Below are positions 24,623-36,206 of a stretch of DNA of 64,000 nucleotides, piece by piece. How positions within the stretch are numbered: position 1 is the first letter of the stretch; each line of letters starts with the position of its first letter. The notes beneath the pieces were generated by a model. It was not told where the DNA came from and ran no database searches. It was given only the letters and a program-made list of their open reading frames with translations. The stretch is taken from assembly GCA_904063045.1 (NCBI GenBank), contig CAJFCJ010000004.1, positions 2,349,713 through 2,413,712 of the forward strand, in the 5' to 3' direction. The position numbers were made by a program, and so were the translations under genes. This DNA comes from Dimorphilus gyrociliatus. Lineage: Eukaryota; Annelida; Polychaeta; Dinophilidae.

Positions 24623-26755
24623 TTAATTCTTGACTTTCACTTCAGATTTTGGCAACGGTGTTGATTTATTTACTTTTGGATTTGAAGTAAAACATTTTTC
24701 TTTAAATTTTTCATCAACTACGCAATTTAATTTCTTCTTTATATAGACTTTACAATTTTTATTTTTCCTTCTTTTGGAGCATGGTGTAAGTTTTCCTAAA
24801 CAAGGTCTCTGAGATTTAGGATTATACGAAAATGATTTGCAAACTTTGGTTCTCAAGCATAATTTTGCGCAATCGTATAGTGTGTAGGCGGAGTTTTTGA
24901 ATACATTTCTTGAGAGACATTCCCCTTCTTCCTCTGTGAAGTATTGATGGAGAGGGTAGGCTAAATAGATGAAATATAGAAGAGTAAAGTAATCACATTC
25001 TATGTAATTAAACATAAAAAGTTAATAAACCTACCGGCCTCTTTACGATAATAAAAAACTTCTGGACTAATGCTATCCTCTGTGCATGTTTCATGATAAG
25101 TATTGCATACTGACTCGAGATAAGTGAATGATGTACATAAAGCGTCATGATAGCATTGCAATGAACAATCCTCTAACGAAGTAAGATTGGATAAAGTTAA
25201 AATGGGAGTAGCCTCATTGCAATATCCGTTGAACTGAGTAAACAGCTGATGGGCGGCAATTTCTATTTTTAACAAATGCATTTATTACTGAGCAAATCTT
25301 TCAATTTTTCTTGATTTACCTAAATTAACTTGAAAAAGGGTATAACTAATTTCAAACAGAATATTCTGGAGCGAATAATGTGTTGTCGTAAGACCTATTT
25401 TCTTTGAATAACCTCGACTAGGAGTATAAAAGTCAAGAATTGATTTCCTATTTAAGAATCAAATCGTCAATATCATAAATATCAAGGAAGTAAAATTTGA
25501 TTAGTTAATTAATTCATACCTGAAGGGATTAACCGGATTTGTTTTATCAGACTTATGCTTTAGCATTGTAAAAGCTGAGAGTGGATGCTTAAATCGAGTA
25601 ATTCTCATTCTAGAAGCTACGATCCTAAAAAAAAGGTACAGATTTATATAAATTAGTATATACTGTATGTAAGACAGAATTAAATAAGATTAAATCTATT
25701 AGAGGGTATTAATACCTCTTTTGCATATCGTCGTCTTCGTCTCCCCATCCATAAAATAACGTATTATAGCCATTTAGATGTTCAAAGTGACTTTTAGATA
25801 TAGCAAATACACCGCCAACATGAGCTAACCACCTATTTATATAATGAAATTTGTTCACGTATGGTCCAATATGTCTAGGTGTCTTTATGCAATTATACAT
25901 ATGACGACCGTCTTCCATAAGCATATCAACATCGTGGAATATGACGCAGTCAAATTGGAATAATTTCTGCATTTCCAAGTATCCAGCGTTCATTAGAGCA
26001 CCCTTGTTAAAGTCTCGAGGAGATATTTGTTCAGCAATAAATATTCTATAATGAATTTGTTGACCAGTAAGAATTTTATGTAAATGATGAACGAGAATCT
26101 TCAAATGCGAATCTCTCGCTCTATATGGTATAATAATGGCGACTCTTTGAAAAGAGACACAATTATTCGGTATCCACTCTCCTCCATATAAAATCCCTAA
26201 TTTTTTTTCATGTATATTGTGTATTGCACTCCAATTTTGAAATTGAACATTGTAATCCAAATAAGCTCTTTTTACTATAGAATAGAAAGGAGCTAAGATT
26301 AGAAACACTACTAATATATATCTAAAAGAGACTATCAATAAACTTCTTTAACCAGTTTACTTACAAGCTGTTTTTGGGACACATGCACAGTATTTTCCAG
26401 TTGATAATTTGCTTTTTTTTAACTCATTTCTACATATTTCATTATACTTTTGTACCATTAATGAAATAGCAGATTCCTTTTTTTGCGGCCAATGCTCGTC
26501 TATACAAAGGTAAAAAAAATGTCATGAACTTCATAAATAGATTCCGATCGTATTGTTCTTACCAAGGAGGATTTCATGTCTTTCTTCAACTGTGGAAACA
26601 GTTATAATTGTCTTGTTTACTGACTGAAAAATTATTTATAATAGAAATAGTAGCTGTTTATAAAAAGTAGTAGTCTTAAAACAAACTGATATGAAGAACA
26701 GGGTAGAGAAGATAAATGAGATGATGAAGAGTAATTTAACTTTAGTCTTTATCAT
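24623..26755 (-). CDS. Beta-1,4-galactosyltransferase-like enzyme with two PAN/apple domains (copy 3)
   Basis: Eight exons join to 540 residues: 26755-26687, 26623-26563, 26499-26365, 26274-25716, 25624-25520, 25447-25320, 25262-25035, 24960-24623. Exon 1 gives MIKTKVK and a membrane anchor (LLFIISFIFSTLFFIS). The stem carries CRN...YCACVP like the other copies. GT7 motifs: VAIIIPYRARDSHLK, HYRIFIAEQ, FNKGALMNAGY, FHDVDM, YGWGDEDDD and TMLKH, all key metal and catalytic positions kept. Two PAN repeats follow (EDCSLQCYHDALC; YDCAKLCLRTKVC). The C-terminal part is Lys-rich with two extra cysteines. The exact acceptor of the catalytic exon is uncertain because three AGs lie close together near 26274-26330. 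It is in tandem with copy 2. Confidence 0.82.
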
Positions 26756-28111
26756 ATTTAATCTCTAAGCAATTGTAAGCAATGATGTATTCGTTGTCTT
26801 CGTAAAGGTTTTGTACAGACGATCGTTTCCATTCATTTATCTTTATTCTAAATTGATTTCCATTGAATTTTTTTACCATAAAACTAATTAAATGAGAAAA
26901 AAAAATAAAAAAGCATGTTTAAATAAACAATGTATGTTCTTCTTCTAACGTTTCCTTTAAACTACTGTATAGATAAACATTATACCGTTTCTACCTCTAC
27001 ATTGTACCATATCACTTGGCAAATCTTAACACAAGTGTTACAATAATCAAAGTTTCTATTGTAATACAATAAAAGTAACAATACTATTCTTTGCCAAAAA
27101 AAAAATTAAACATTATTTAGTCGGAATTCAAACTTTTATCCAGCAAATATTAGTTTAATTTTTATAATAAATGAATATTATATTTGTAATAATGAAAAAA
27201 CAATTAGAACAGTCTTTGGTAAAGACAGAACAAATTTACCTGTTAGAAATGCTTGTTTAAATCTGAAAAATGCCAGTGTTTTGAAGCTACAAGTTTGTCA
27301 TATTAATATTTACCTTCTTAGATCTAGTCAATACCTAATTATGATATCTTTAATGATAACTAATCGATGTGAGAAAAAAAACTGTAGCCAACTTTTCAAT
27401 GCTTCGCTTGCGCTACTCCTTTGTGACTAAAGGGCGCAGTCTTAAATAGTATTGAACCGCTTCGTATAGGGCATAGTTATAATATGGAAAACTTAAAAGC
27501 GGATAAAGTCTATTAAAAAGCTCAATTGTAAAAAGATAATGGGAATACTTTAGAATACAGTATGAAAAGGAGAAGTTAGTCATAATGCTAACGAAAATCA
27601 AACATATTTATATAGAAGGATAGTAATGCTTCGAAAGAATACTTTTAAAGAGTCACTTATAAATGTATATATAACTAACGAAAGCTTTCGTTCCAAGTTC
27701 AACATATATATTTTTTTAAAGCTTATACGTCTCCCTTTAACATGATAGAAGAAGAGCAATAGCATATACGTTATATATCACATTATATATATTTATACTG
27801 CATATATTATTCATATACATTTACTCAATCATCCCTATTTTAAATAACTATTGAAATTGGGTATATTAAAGTATACAAACATTTAATCAAGGCAATGCTC
27901 TTTTTGTAATGATTATATATTATACATATTATGTAGTAAGACGAGAATAATAGAGTATTTAAATTAGTCCAAGCATATAAACACAGATTGACAAATTTTA
28001 AAAAACAAAATATCATTGTTTTGCCTGATTAAATGTTATCACTTTCACAGTCTAATTAATATTTTATGTTCACGCATGCGTATATTAAAATATGCAGTAA
28101 AAAGTGCTAAA
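26756..28111. other. Intergenic region
   Basis: AT-rich, no exon supported. The frames at 27413-27601 and 28016-28234 have no motif; the latter overlaps the last phosphatase exon on the other strand. Confidence 0.5.
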
Positions 28112-31100
28112 TTAATTAAATTGATGATACATTTCAAACTCTTCCATAAATTTTTTCTTAGCGATTTCATAGCACAGTCTATATTGATTCTGCAAGAGGA
28201 AACGGCGAGTTATTTAAAAGATATTTTTTCATAATTACAGTAAAGTATAAAGTTAATAATTTGTACCAGAATTTAGTTGTATATATACTGTATATATATA
28301 TAACATACCTGATTTCTAATAAATTCTCTCCTGTAATTTCTTAGATATTTTACTGTCGAGAATAGAGCAACTTCTGACAGTAACTTCATTCTTTCTATTA
28401 AACAATAAGCAGTACAAAATACTCCAGTGCGATCAACTCCATTTTTACAATGAACTATTATGGTGTTGCCACTCTCTCTCTCGGACGATCTATTCCAATT
28501 TTCAACTAGACTTACAAGCTTTTTTGATAAAAATTAATATAAAGTAATTAAATAAAGAGAAAATATTAAATATAACTTACTGTCAATAAACTGGTAGCTT
28601 TCTCTTGAATATCCAATGACCAAGTTTTTAACTGATATTGTTTAATCGTCCTAGTTTCGTTACCCTTGAAGTGTAATTTCGTTTAAAGCAATATATTATT
28701 AAGCATAGGCCTTGTATTATCTATAATCACCTTTCGTATGGATATTTCTCTTTGTACTATATTTTCAGCAATATTCTTTTTGGATGCTAGGATTATAACA
28801 AATTCATTTAATTTATGCTCCTCTTCCTCATTTTTAGGCCAATAAGGTTTCATCTTAATAAATGAAATTGGAATTAGAACAAGAACGATGCAAACATCTA
28901 ATAAAAAAAATTTACATCTGAAGTAATATCGTTAAGAGCAACAATTGTCGAGGATCTTTCCTTAAACACCATATTCCAAAAGTCATTTTCAGTATTTTGT
29001 AGTGGATGTTGTGTTGAAATAAATGCTATTTTAGTCTCAAAACTCTGAAAGGAATAATAGGAATACAATATTTAGAATTTAAGCCTTTTTCCTGGGAGAA
29101 CAAACGTTTATATAGACTGCATTGATGTAATTTTCTTCTGTATCTGTCAGGTATACTCTATACGCCGAAGCTGTTGAAAGACAATAATCATACAATGGTA
29201 GACTCAATACTATACTGTATATAAATAGAATACCTGGTAATAAGGCTTTATCTCTATTTTTCACAAGATTTTTTTCGTCTGTAGTAACGTCGTCATAAGA
29301 AGACTGAATTGTAAAATTTAAAGAATTTAAGAGTTTGAACTCTTTTCGAAGTGTCTCAGATTGAACTTTTAGGTGTTCGTATTTTGTGTGAAATTCTGCA
29401 TTGTCTATAAAGGTGCCACTTGTACAATATAATTCAACAACGGCCTTGTAAATAAACGTATACTGCTCCTGAGATGACAATAGAAAGTCAAATTAAAACT
29501 ATTTGTGATTTACTACGTTAGTTTACTTACAGCTGTTTGTACCATATTTACTCGTTCCCTTCTCATTTTTCGTACTACTTCAAACACATCTATTCGTTCT
29601 CCTTTCAACACTTTTTCTGCTAATTTACTAATCGCAATATATGTTCCAGTTCTGCCTACACCGGCGCTACAATGAACAACTACAGGAGCTGTCGAAGATG
29701 ATGTATTCAAGTCTACGATTTTCATAAAGAAAAGCAGGGAACTAGGGGAATTTAATGACGAATGATCCATCCACTCTTGATAATGATATTGTTTAATTTT
29801 TCGTGATTCTTCCTAAGAAAAAGGAATAAATGAATTAGTTAAAAAGAATAGAAACCATATTATTAAATATTTAAATAGAAACCAACTCCTTTTGTAACTG
29901 TGAAATGTCGAACTACAAAATCTGCGTACTGCTGCTCTTGTTCTAATTTTACCGAAATTTTAGCAAATACTAAAGTATCTGCATCCATACCAGGTAGTGC
30001 TTTAGGCCAATAGGCAGTTGTTTTTTTCTAAACAATTGATATTTTAAAAGGTTTAAAAGTTTAATGGATAAGATAAACAAACTTACGACTGCATTCTCTA
30101 CTAAATTTGTTAACATAACAATAGTTTCACAATTATTATCCCATATTAAACGCCAAAAGTGTTCAACGCTACTATCCGTCGGACCTTTTAGATTATAAAG
30201 TTAACTTATTGTTTAGAGTTAAGCGCAAAAATCTTTTTTTACCTTGTGCTGCTATGAATTTATTGTAACCAATATTATCCTGCATATTATATATGTAAAG
30301 TGTATACTCTATGTAAGAAATACCGTTTAACTTACCTTTAAGAATGAAGCATTATAAAAATCAGTTTCTTCATCTTTGGTAACAACTAGTTCAACTCTAT
30401 TATCGTCATCTTTGTTTTTTCAATTCACAAAGAAACAAGCCAACAAATAAAAGAATTACATTTCATTTAGGGAAAATGTCTATATATACAGTAGTCCGTA
30501 ATGGTTTTACTTACAAGGTAAAATGTTTATATACTTGAGATACTTTTTATTCTCTGGTGAACTTCCTACTATATGAGGTATATCTTCTTGCAAGTTTTTT
30601 GGCAATTTCTTAATAGTATTTGTACAAAAACAAATCGAAAAGAAAACAACCCTTTGTATATACAGCATATTCATATTAATATTTGTGTATAGTTACCCCA
30701 TGTTCTTCAATAAGCTCTTCCTTTCGCAACTTATCCTTCAACTCATTAATAAAACTTTCAATTACAAATGGTTCTATAACATTATAATAAATTTTTTCAC
30801 TAGATGGTTTAGGCGAATGCGTGTTCCCATCCGATTTGTTGCCTTTTTCTTTCAATTTCTTTTTTCTCTGATATCTATTATAAATAATTGTTTCAAATAT
30901 GTTTTTAACAGAGTCTTCTAAAGTAAAAAAATTGAGCAAATGCAAACATATGGAGTTAATTCGCCTACCTGATAAAAAGAAGAGCGAAAATAAAACAAAT
31001 AATAAAAAATCCACCAGCTCCGCAACCAGCATAAAGTTCAATTTTAGAAGGTTCTGCAACAAAAAAAACACAATCTATACAAACAACTCTTAATAGCAAT

Positions 31101-34100
31101 ACCCATATAAAAAAACAATCTACTATTGAAACACAAAGTTACTTGTATTCTATTATTGATAAGACTATAACAAAAAACAGGAAGGATTGATAACAAAATT
31201 TAAAAAAACATGAATTCTAATAAAATAAGTAAAACTAAAATCATCATTACCATTACCAATATTTTCATTTTCTGAAATTCATATCGACAAAATCAATATT
31301 TTTCAATCAATTGATTCAATTGAATAATTTACCTATACTGGATGTCTCTGGTCTTTCTAGATTTATATTAGGTGATTTCACTTGCTCACTAGAGTAATGT
31401 TCGTTCAGAGCTTCAACTGTGAAATAACCACTGACATTGATATTCAAAAACATTTCCGTAAAATTTTTTGTAATATCTTCAATTATCATTTCATTAACTT
31501 CACTTTTTCTATTCTCCACTTTAGAACTTACAACAACAAATGAGACTTGAACACCCAAATATTTATTACAATTATGTCCTCGGCTTCTTGGTTTCTGAAA
31601 ATCATACAATTAACCTTTAATGAATTCAAATACACAAAAAAAACTGGAATCATTTATATATGTCAAAATACATTCATACATTCCAAGTTATTGAATATAA
31701 CCATTTATTTCTTTCCGGACTGAATAGAACTTCTGTATACCTCAAACCAGTCAGCGAGTTTGGACCTATTCAATAAAAAAACAAATTTCATATTTACGTA
31801 CAAACAATTAATTACAAAGAAACCTACGTGAACACGGTGGTATTTCAACAGAAGATTCACTGCTCTTTCCAAGAGACACTGAACAATCTTCCAATTCATT
31901 TCTAACTCTAACTTCAACAGAAAGTATCTTAGTTTCATTTTTGTGTCTTATAAATTTGTCAACAGAAAGTGATGTATCATAAATTATAACATTTTCAAAT
32001 ATCAATGTGTCATTTCCCAAAGAGATTTCATAGCCCGCAAAAGCTTTAGTCTTTATTTTCGGATTTGAAAGGAAATTCCCCAAATTAATATGAACAGTGT
32101 TGTTTCCCTTATCAAATATTACATTATCTAACTTTCTTTCCAACAAACCTTAATTGCAATAAATTTAATTATTCATGTCATTCATCTATTATAAAAAATC
32201 GATATTACCAATAAAAACACATTTTCCATTTGATATTTCATAACCAATTTTGCATTGACAATATTCCAAATTCTCTGCTGAATAATTATAATTCTTATTA
32301 CAATGCAAAGGACACTGTGTGCATTTTGGAGGAATTCCGAATTCATTATCATTGCAATCTAAATTATTTCATTCAAATAAATTAATTCTCAATACAAAAC
32401 GATTTAAAAGTGAAACTACTTACAAATTCCTTTTCCTTTAACATAAACTTGACATAAATCTAAACTTCCATCATTACAACGAGTGTTTAAATAACATGTA
32501 TTATCCCTTTTCCTTATAACAATTCCTCTTGTGTTATTACGAGAAAACGGAACATTCACAGTAAACGCCGAACTATCCATCATTGAACCAGTAAAATTAT
32601 ATATTGTTTTAAGGCGTAAGAACTGGATATTATTTGCATCTTCAATTCGATAATCATATGGAACAAGAGAGATGTCAAAGTTTCGTAATCTTCCACCTTT
32701 TTGAATAAAATGTGATAGAAAAAGGAAGTTACATCAATGTGAAAAAAACCTGATTCTGGAATGCTGATTATTTGAATTGTGCTTATTTCATACACATTTT
32801 TCAAATCGAGATACCAAATTCCAAGATGTGTTCTATTACCTGTTGATGTATATGATTTTGAACAGTTAATAGTATCTTTAATTGCTTCATTTGCTATCTT
32901 GTCTGCTATTCCATTACGATAGGCTTTTCCGTTAATCGCAATATTGTCTTCTGTAAAGAAAACAGATGAAAATCAATGAAATGGCAGGTTGTTTCAATGT
33001 AAAGTGTTATTATTACCGCAATTTTTCCAACAAATACAAATGTTGTGGTTCATTGTGTTTGTATTGTAACATTTGTAATTATCAACACAATTACAAGATT
33101 CTGTGTAATAAGTTCTTTTTTTATTAATTCATTATTTTGTAATAGGTAAATGTAATTACTTTCAACTTTTTCGCCCTTAATCACTAAATTACAGAATTGA
33201 AATACTTGTGTTTTCGAATTCAAAGTGATGAATCTTCCAATTACATTATTTCTCTTTACTTTACAATCAAAATAATGTGAAAATATTCCGCCTTTCGGTA
33301 TTGTTTTAGAATTTCTAAAAGTATAATCATTTTGATACGCATTTGTTTGCCAGATGTTGGGCAGATTCGCAGAATCATCATGAATGAAAATATCAAAGGA
33401 ACCCAAACTATATTTGTTTCCATTAAAAATAGCTAAATGATGAATTTTGTAATAATTTTGAAGATCAACTCTCCATATTTCACCAAATTCTGTCAAAGAT
33501 TCACTGCATTGAAAAAGTGGATGGGTAACCGGAATTTTACTGATTGTGTCATCATTCGAAACAACCTGCGTTGGTTTATTGGCAGCAATACTATTATCTG
33601 TATTGAAGAAAGACGAGTTTACAGCTTGAATGCATAGTAAAGAAGATTTCATAAAAATATTAACATGGTCGAAATCCTTCAACTATTACTTCAGCAATTA
33701 TCAATTCTCCTCCGTCCTTTTGAGAAGGATCAGCTACTTTCTGATATCTTTCAATTGCTATATATTTTGATATTTTAGAAATTACATTATTTGTATATAT
33801 CTCAGCAAATGATTTATTTTTAATGACATAATCTATATCTCCAACTGGTATGTAGTTTGTGTGTTCTGTTAAATCGTCAGCAACTGATGTAGAATTTTGT
33901 ACAGTAAAAACTTTTAAATATGATAATCTTTTGCCTGAAAATGAAAGGAAAACGATTTCGATAATAATTTAGGTTAAATATGTGAAATTTGTATGAAAAA
34001 CAATGAAATATTTTATTACTTCTTTCTTTTTGCTGATTCAGTATTAATATTCTTGAGATTATAGCATTGTATGATAACTCAATTCTTATTCTTCCGTATT

Positions 34101-34519
34101 TATCAGTGGATTTTGTATGAGCATGTTGAGAGAAATTCCCATCTACAGCCCTGCCAGCAAATTGTGTTTTATGTGTTCCCTGATATTGTTTTGCATTTCC
34201 ATTTAATGCCATATTATCTATATGATTAGAATTAGGTAATGTTGAAGTAGATGATATGACGTTTAGAATGACTGAATATATAATGAATGTATTACCAATA
34301 TCACAACAGGGTCCAAGTTTTGCATTCAAACAAAATTCTTCATTATTTTGACCATTTTTTGCGTATTGTACTGGATATTGACCTAATCGAGAAGACATAT
34401 TTATTGTATATAAGAACGTTTGTGATGTTATTACCTTTTTGAGTGAGAATTGAAAGATTTAACATTTGCAATATATAGACAGTATAAAGGAATGTCGACT
34501 TAACCAAATAGTTTACCAT
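28112..34519 (-). CDS. Receptor-type protein tyrosine phosphatase with fucolectin-like ectodomain
   Basis: Twenty-seven exons join in phase to 1455 residues. Ectodomain exons: 34519-34435, 34382-34296, 34217-34020, 33934-33665, 33597-33160, 33100-33017, 32950-32750, 32696-32424, 32358-32209, 32148-31828, 31765-31680, 31594-31333. Membrane exon 31053-30969. Cytoplasmic exons from 30874 to the stop at 28112. Order: signal peptide; fucolectin/F5-8C-like domains at about 58-213, 214-359 and 388-545 (first: [11 protein letters not shown]); a Cys-rich insert 360-387; EGF-like 546-595; two FN3-like regions to 818; membrane helix about 826-845; phosphatase D1 and D2. D1 is complete: [20 protein letters not shown] loop (D1070), [10 protein letters not shown] (C1102, R1108), MVQTAEQY. 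D2 has [10 protein letters not shown] (C1384), probably weak or inactive. It should remove phosphate from tyrosines on contact with an extracellular ligand. Head-to-head with its tail-swapped twin at 36207. Confidence 0.88.
31240..34519 (-). repeat. Left arm of a large inverted duplication (receptor ectodomain)
   Basis: From the start codon at 34519 to the intron before the membrane exon, this stretch is nearly identical, introns included, to 36207-39525 on the other strand. All twelve ectodomain exons have the same lengths in the two copies. Similarity stops just upstream of the ATG and fades within the intron before the membrane exon. Confidence 0.92.
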
Positions 34520-36206
34520 TGCCTTTTATTGATTGTGAAGATCTGTTTGGTAATATATGTAGTCTTGTTGAATAAATTCGTGATTTTTTTGTCAGGGAAT
34601 CTTAAGTGTCGATGAATTACACTGTACATGCTGTTAGTTTACTATTATTGTTCTTTGAACTTTTGATAGTGTTAGTATTTGTTGAATGATATTTATGATG
34701 TCAAAATGAATTGTTGTGATTTTGTTTTATAGAATATTTTGATAATTGCTTCACATATTTGTCTAGAGATGGTAGTATATTTTGTAATTAATTAGGTCTT
34801 GTACCTTTTTATAATTTGTAAACGAACTGATATGTTATATTAAAATTGCGACGAAGAAGGAAGTAAATTCAATCACAATGCAATTTTTAGTATTGATGCC
34901 AAGTAGTATGTCTAACTAAATAGCATACGTGTATTGAAAAGTGTGTTTAACAGGTAGTTTTAAGACTGTGGTTACGGCTGTAATCATTTTTTAATTATTT
35001 TTATGTATTTAACGATGAAAAGAATGAAGAAAATTGTGCTAAAAGGAAGGCTGTGAAAAAATTTATATTGTATTTTACCTACTAACCTTGCTAATCTGAT
35101 TTAACGTTTTGATTATTAAGATTTATCCGTATACATCACTAAAATGTAACGTTTTATTAATATTTCTTCAGTCTATCAAACTTTTGGCGTAGAAAGAAAC
35201 GATTGAAAGGAGTTTTATTTCAACTGTTCATTTTGGTTATAATAAAGTATATATTGGCCAGAAAAACTATTCATAAGCAAATAGCAAATAGTTTTCCTCA
35301 ACTAGAAATAGGAAGTTAATTTTCAATACGACTATTCTATTTATATTTTTATCACGAATTGAGAATATAAGGGAATTTTTTCATTGTGCTATACATTCTC
35401 ATCGTTACAGGTTGGTATTTTATATAGGAAATCTCGTATTTTTCATTCAACTAGATTATCCTTTTCTAACGATATACGTAATATAAAAAGCCTATATGTA
35501 TTTTAAATAACTGTTTAAAACGTTAATTCAGATAGTGTTTTAATATTTATTGTCATGGATGTACCTTTAAAATAGTCCTTATAAAAAAAAACAGTCGGCT
35601 AGACGGAACATTTGTTTCAGCACTGTATATATCAATTTAGATATTCATAAATACTGTATATATTTAGATATGCAATACAAACACCATTAACCCTCTTTTT
35701 CGCTTATACAGAAAGGGAAGCATAAAGACAGTAGTCAGAGTTGTTTACTATGGTCTACAATAAACTTTAGTTCATTATAATATAATTTCAAAATGCTAAA
35801 AATATGTATATAAAGATAAGTAACTGAAATTGTAGGTCAATAGAAAATTTACACAAATATAAATTTATATAGATAATAGCAAGGGAAGCAGTTCTTTAAT
35901 GTTGGCTACAAAAGAAAGGCTTAAACGAAAAATGTATAGGAGAGTTGTGATATATATCTATGTATTTCATATTAACACTTGGTCACAATGAAAGAAAAGC
36001 AAATAGTTAACAACTATTTTTAAAAGTTCTATTACTGCATACAGCAAGGAACTTATCACTTTTTCTTATGACATAAAAAATATGTTTATAAAATTAACAG
36101 AGAATACCAGAGATAATTTTAAGAAATCAAAGGATAAGAAAAAATAACTTGTGTATTTTTTAAACTATTGTTTCAATAGCAGATCCTTAAAGTCTAATAA
36201 TCAAAA
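34520..36206. promoter_or_regulatory. Shared divergent upstream region of the two receptor genes
   Basis: A spacer of about 1.7 kb lies between two outward-facing start codons. The first bases upstream of the two ATGs do not resemble each other, so the two promoters are not duplicates although the genes are. No exon is seen. The promoter role is inferred from position only. Confidence 0.4.

Noticed and set aside
30676-31071. Continuous minus-strand frame reading a hydrophobic stretch [17 protein letters not shown] as the membrane helix of the phosphatase
   Set aside because: It reads through an intron and enters the membrane exon in the wrong phase; the phase-1 reading ([15 protein letters not shown]) fits the preceding and following exons and the twin gene.
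33437-33637. Plus-strand 66-residue frame, mirrored at 37089-37289
   Set aside because: Antisense shadow of the second fucolectin-like exon; it appears twice only because the arms are duplicated.
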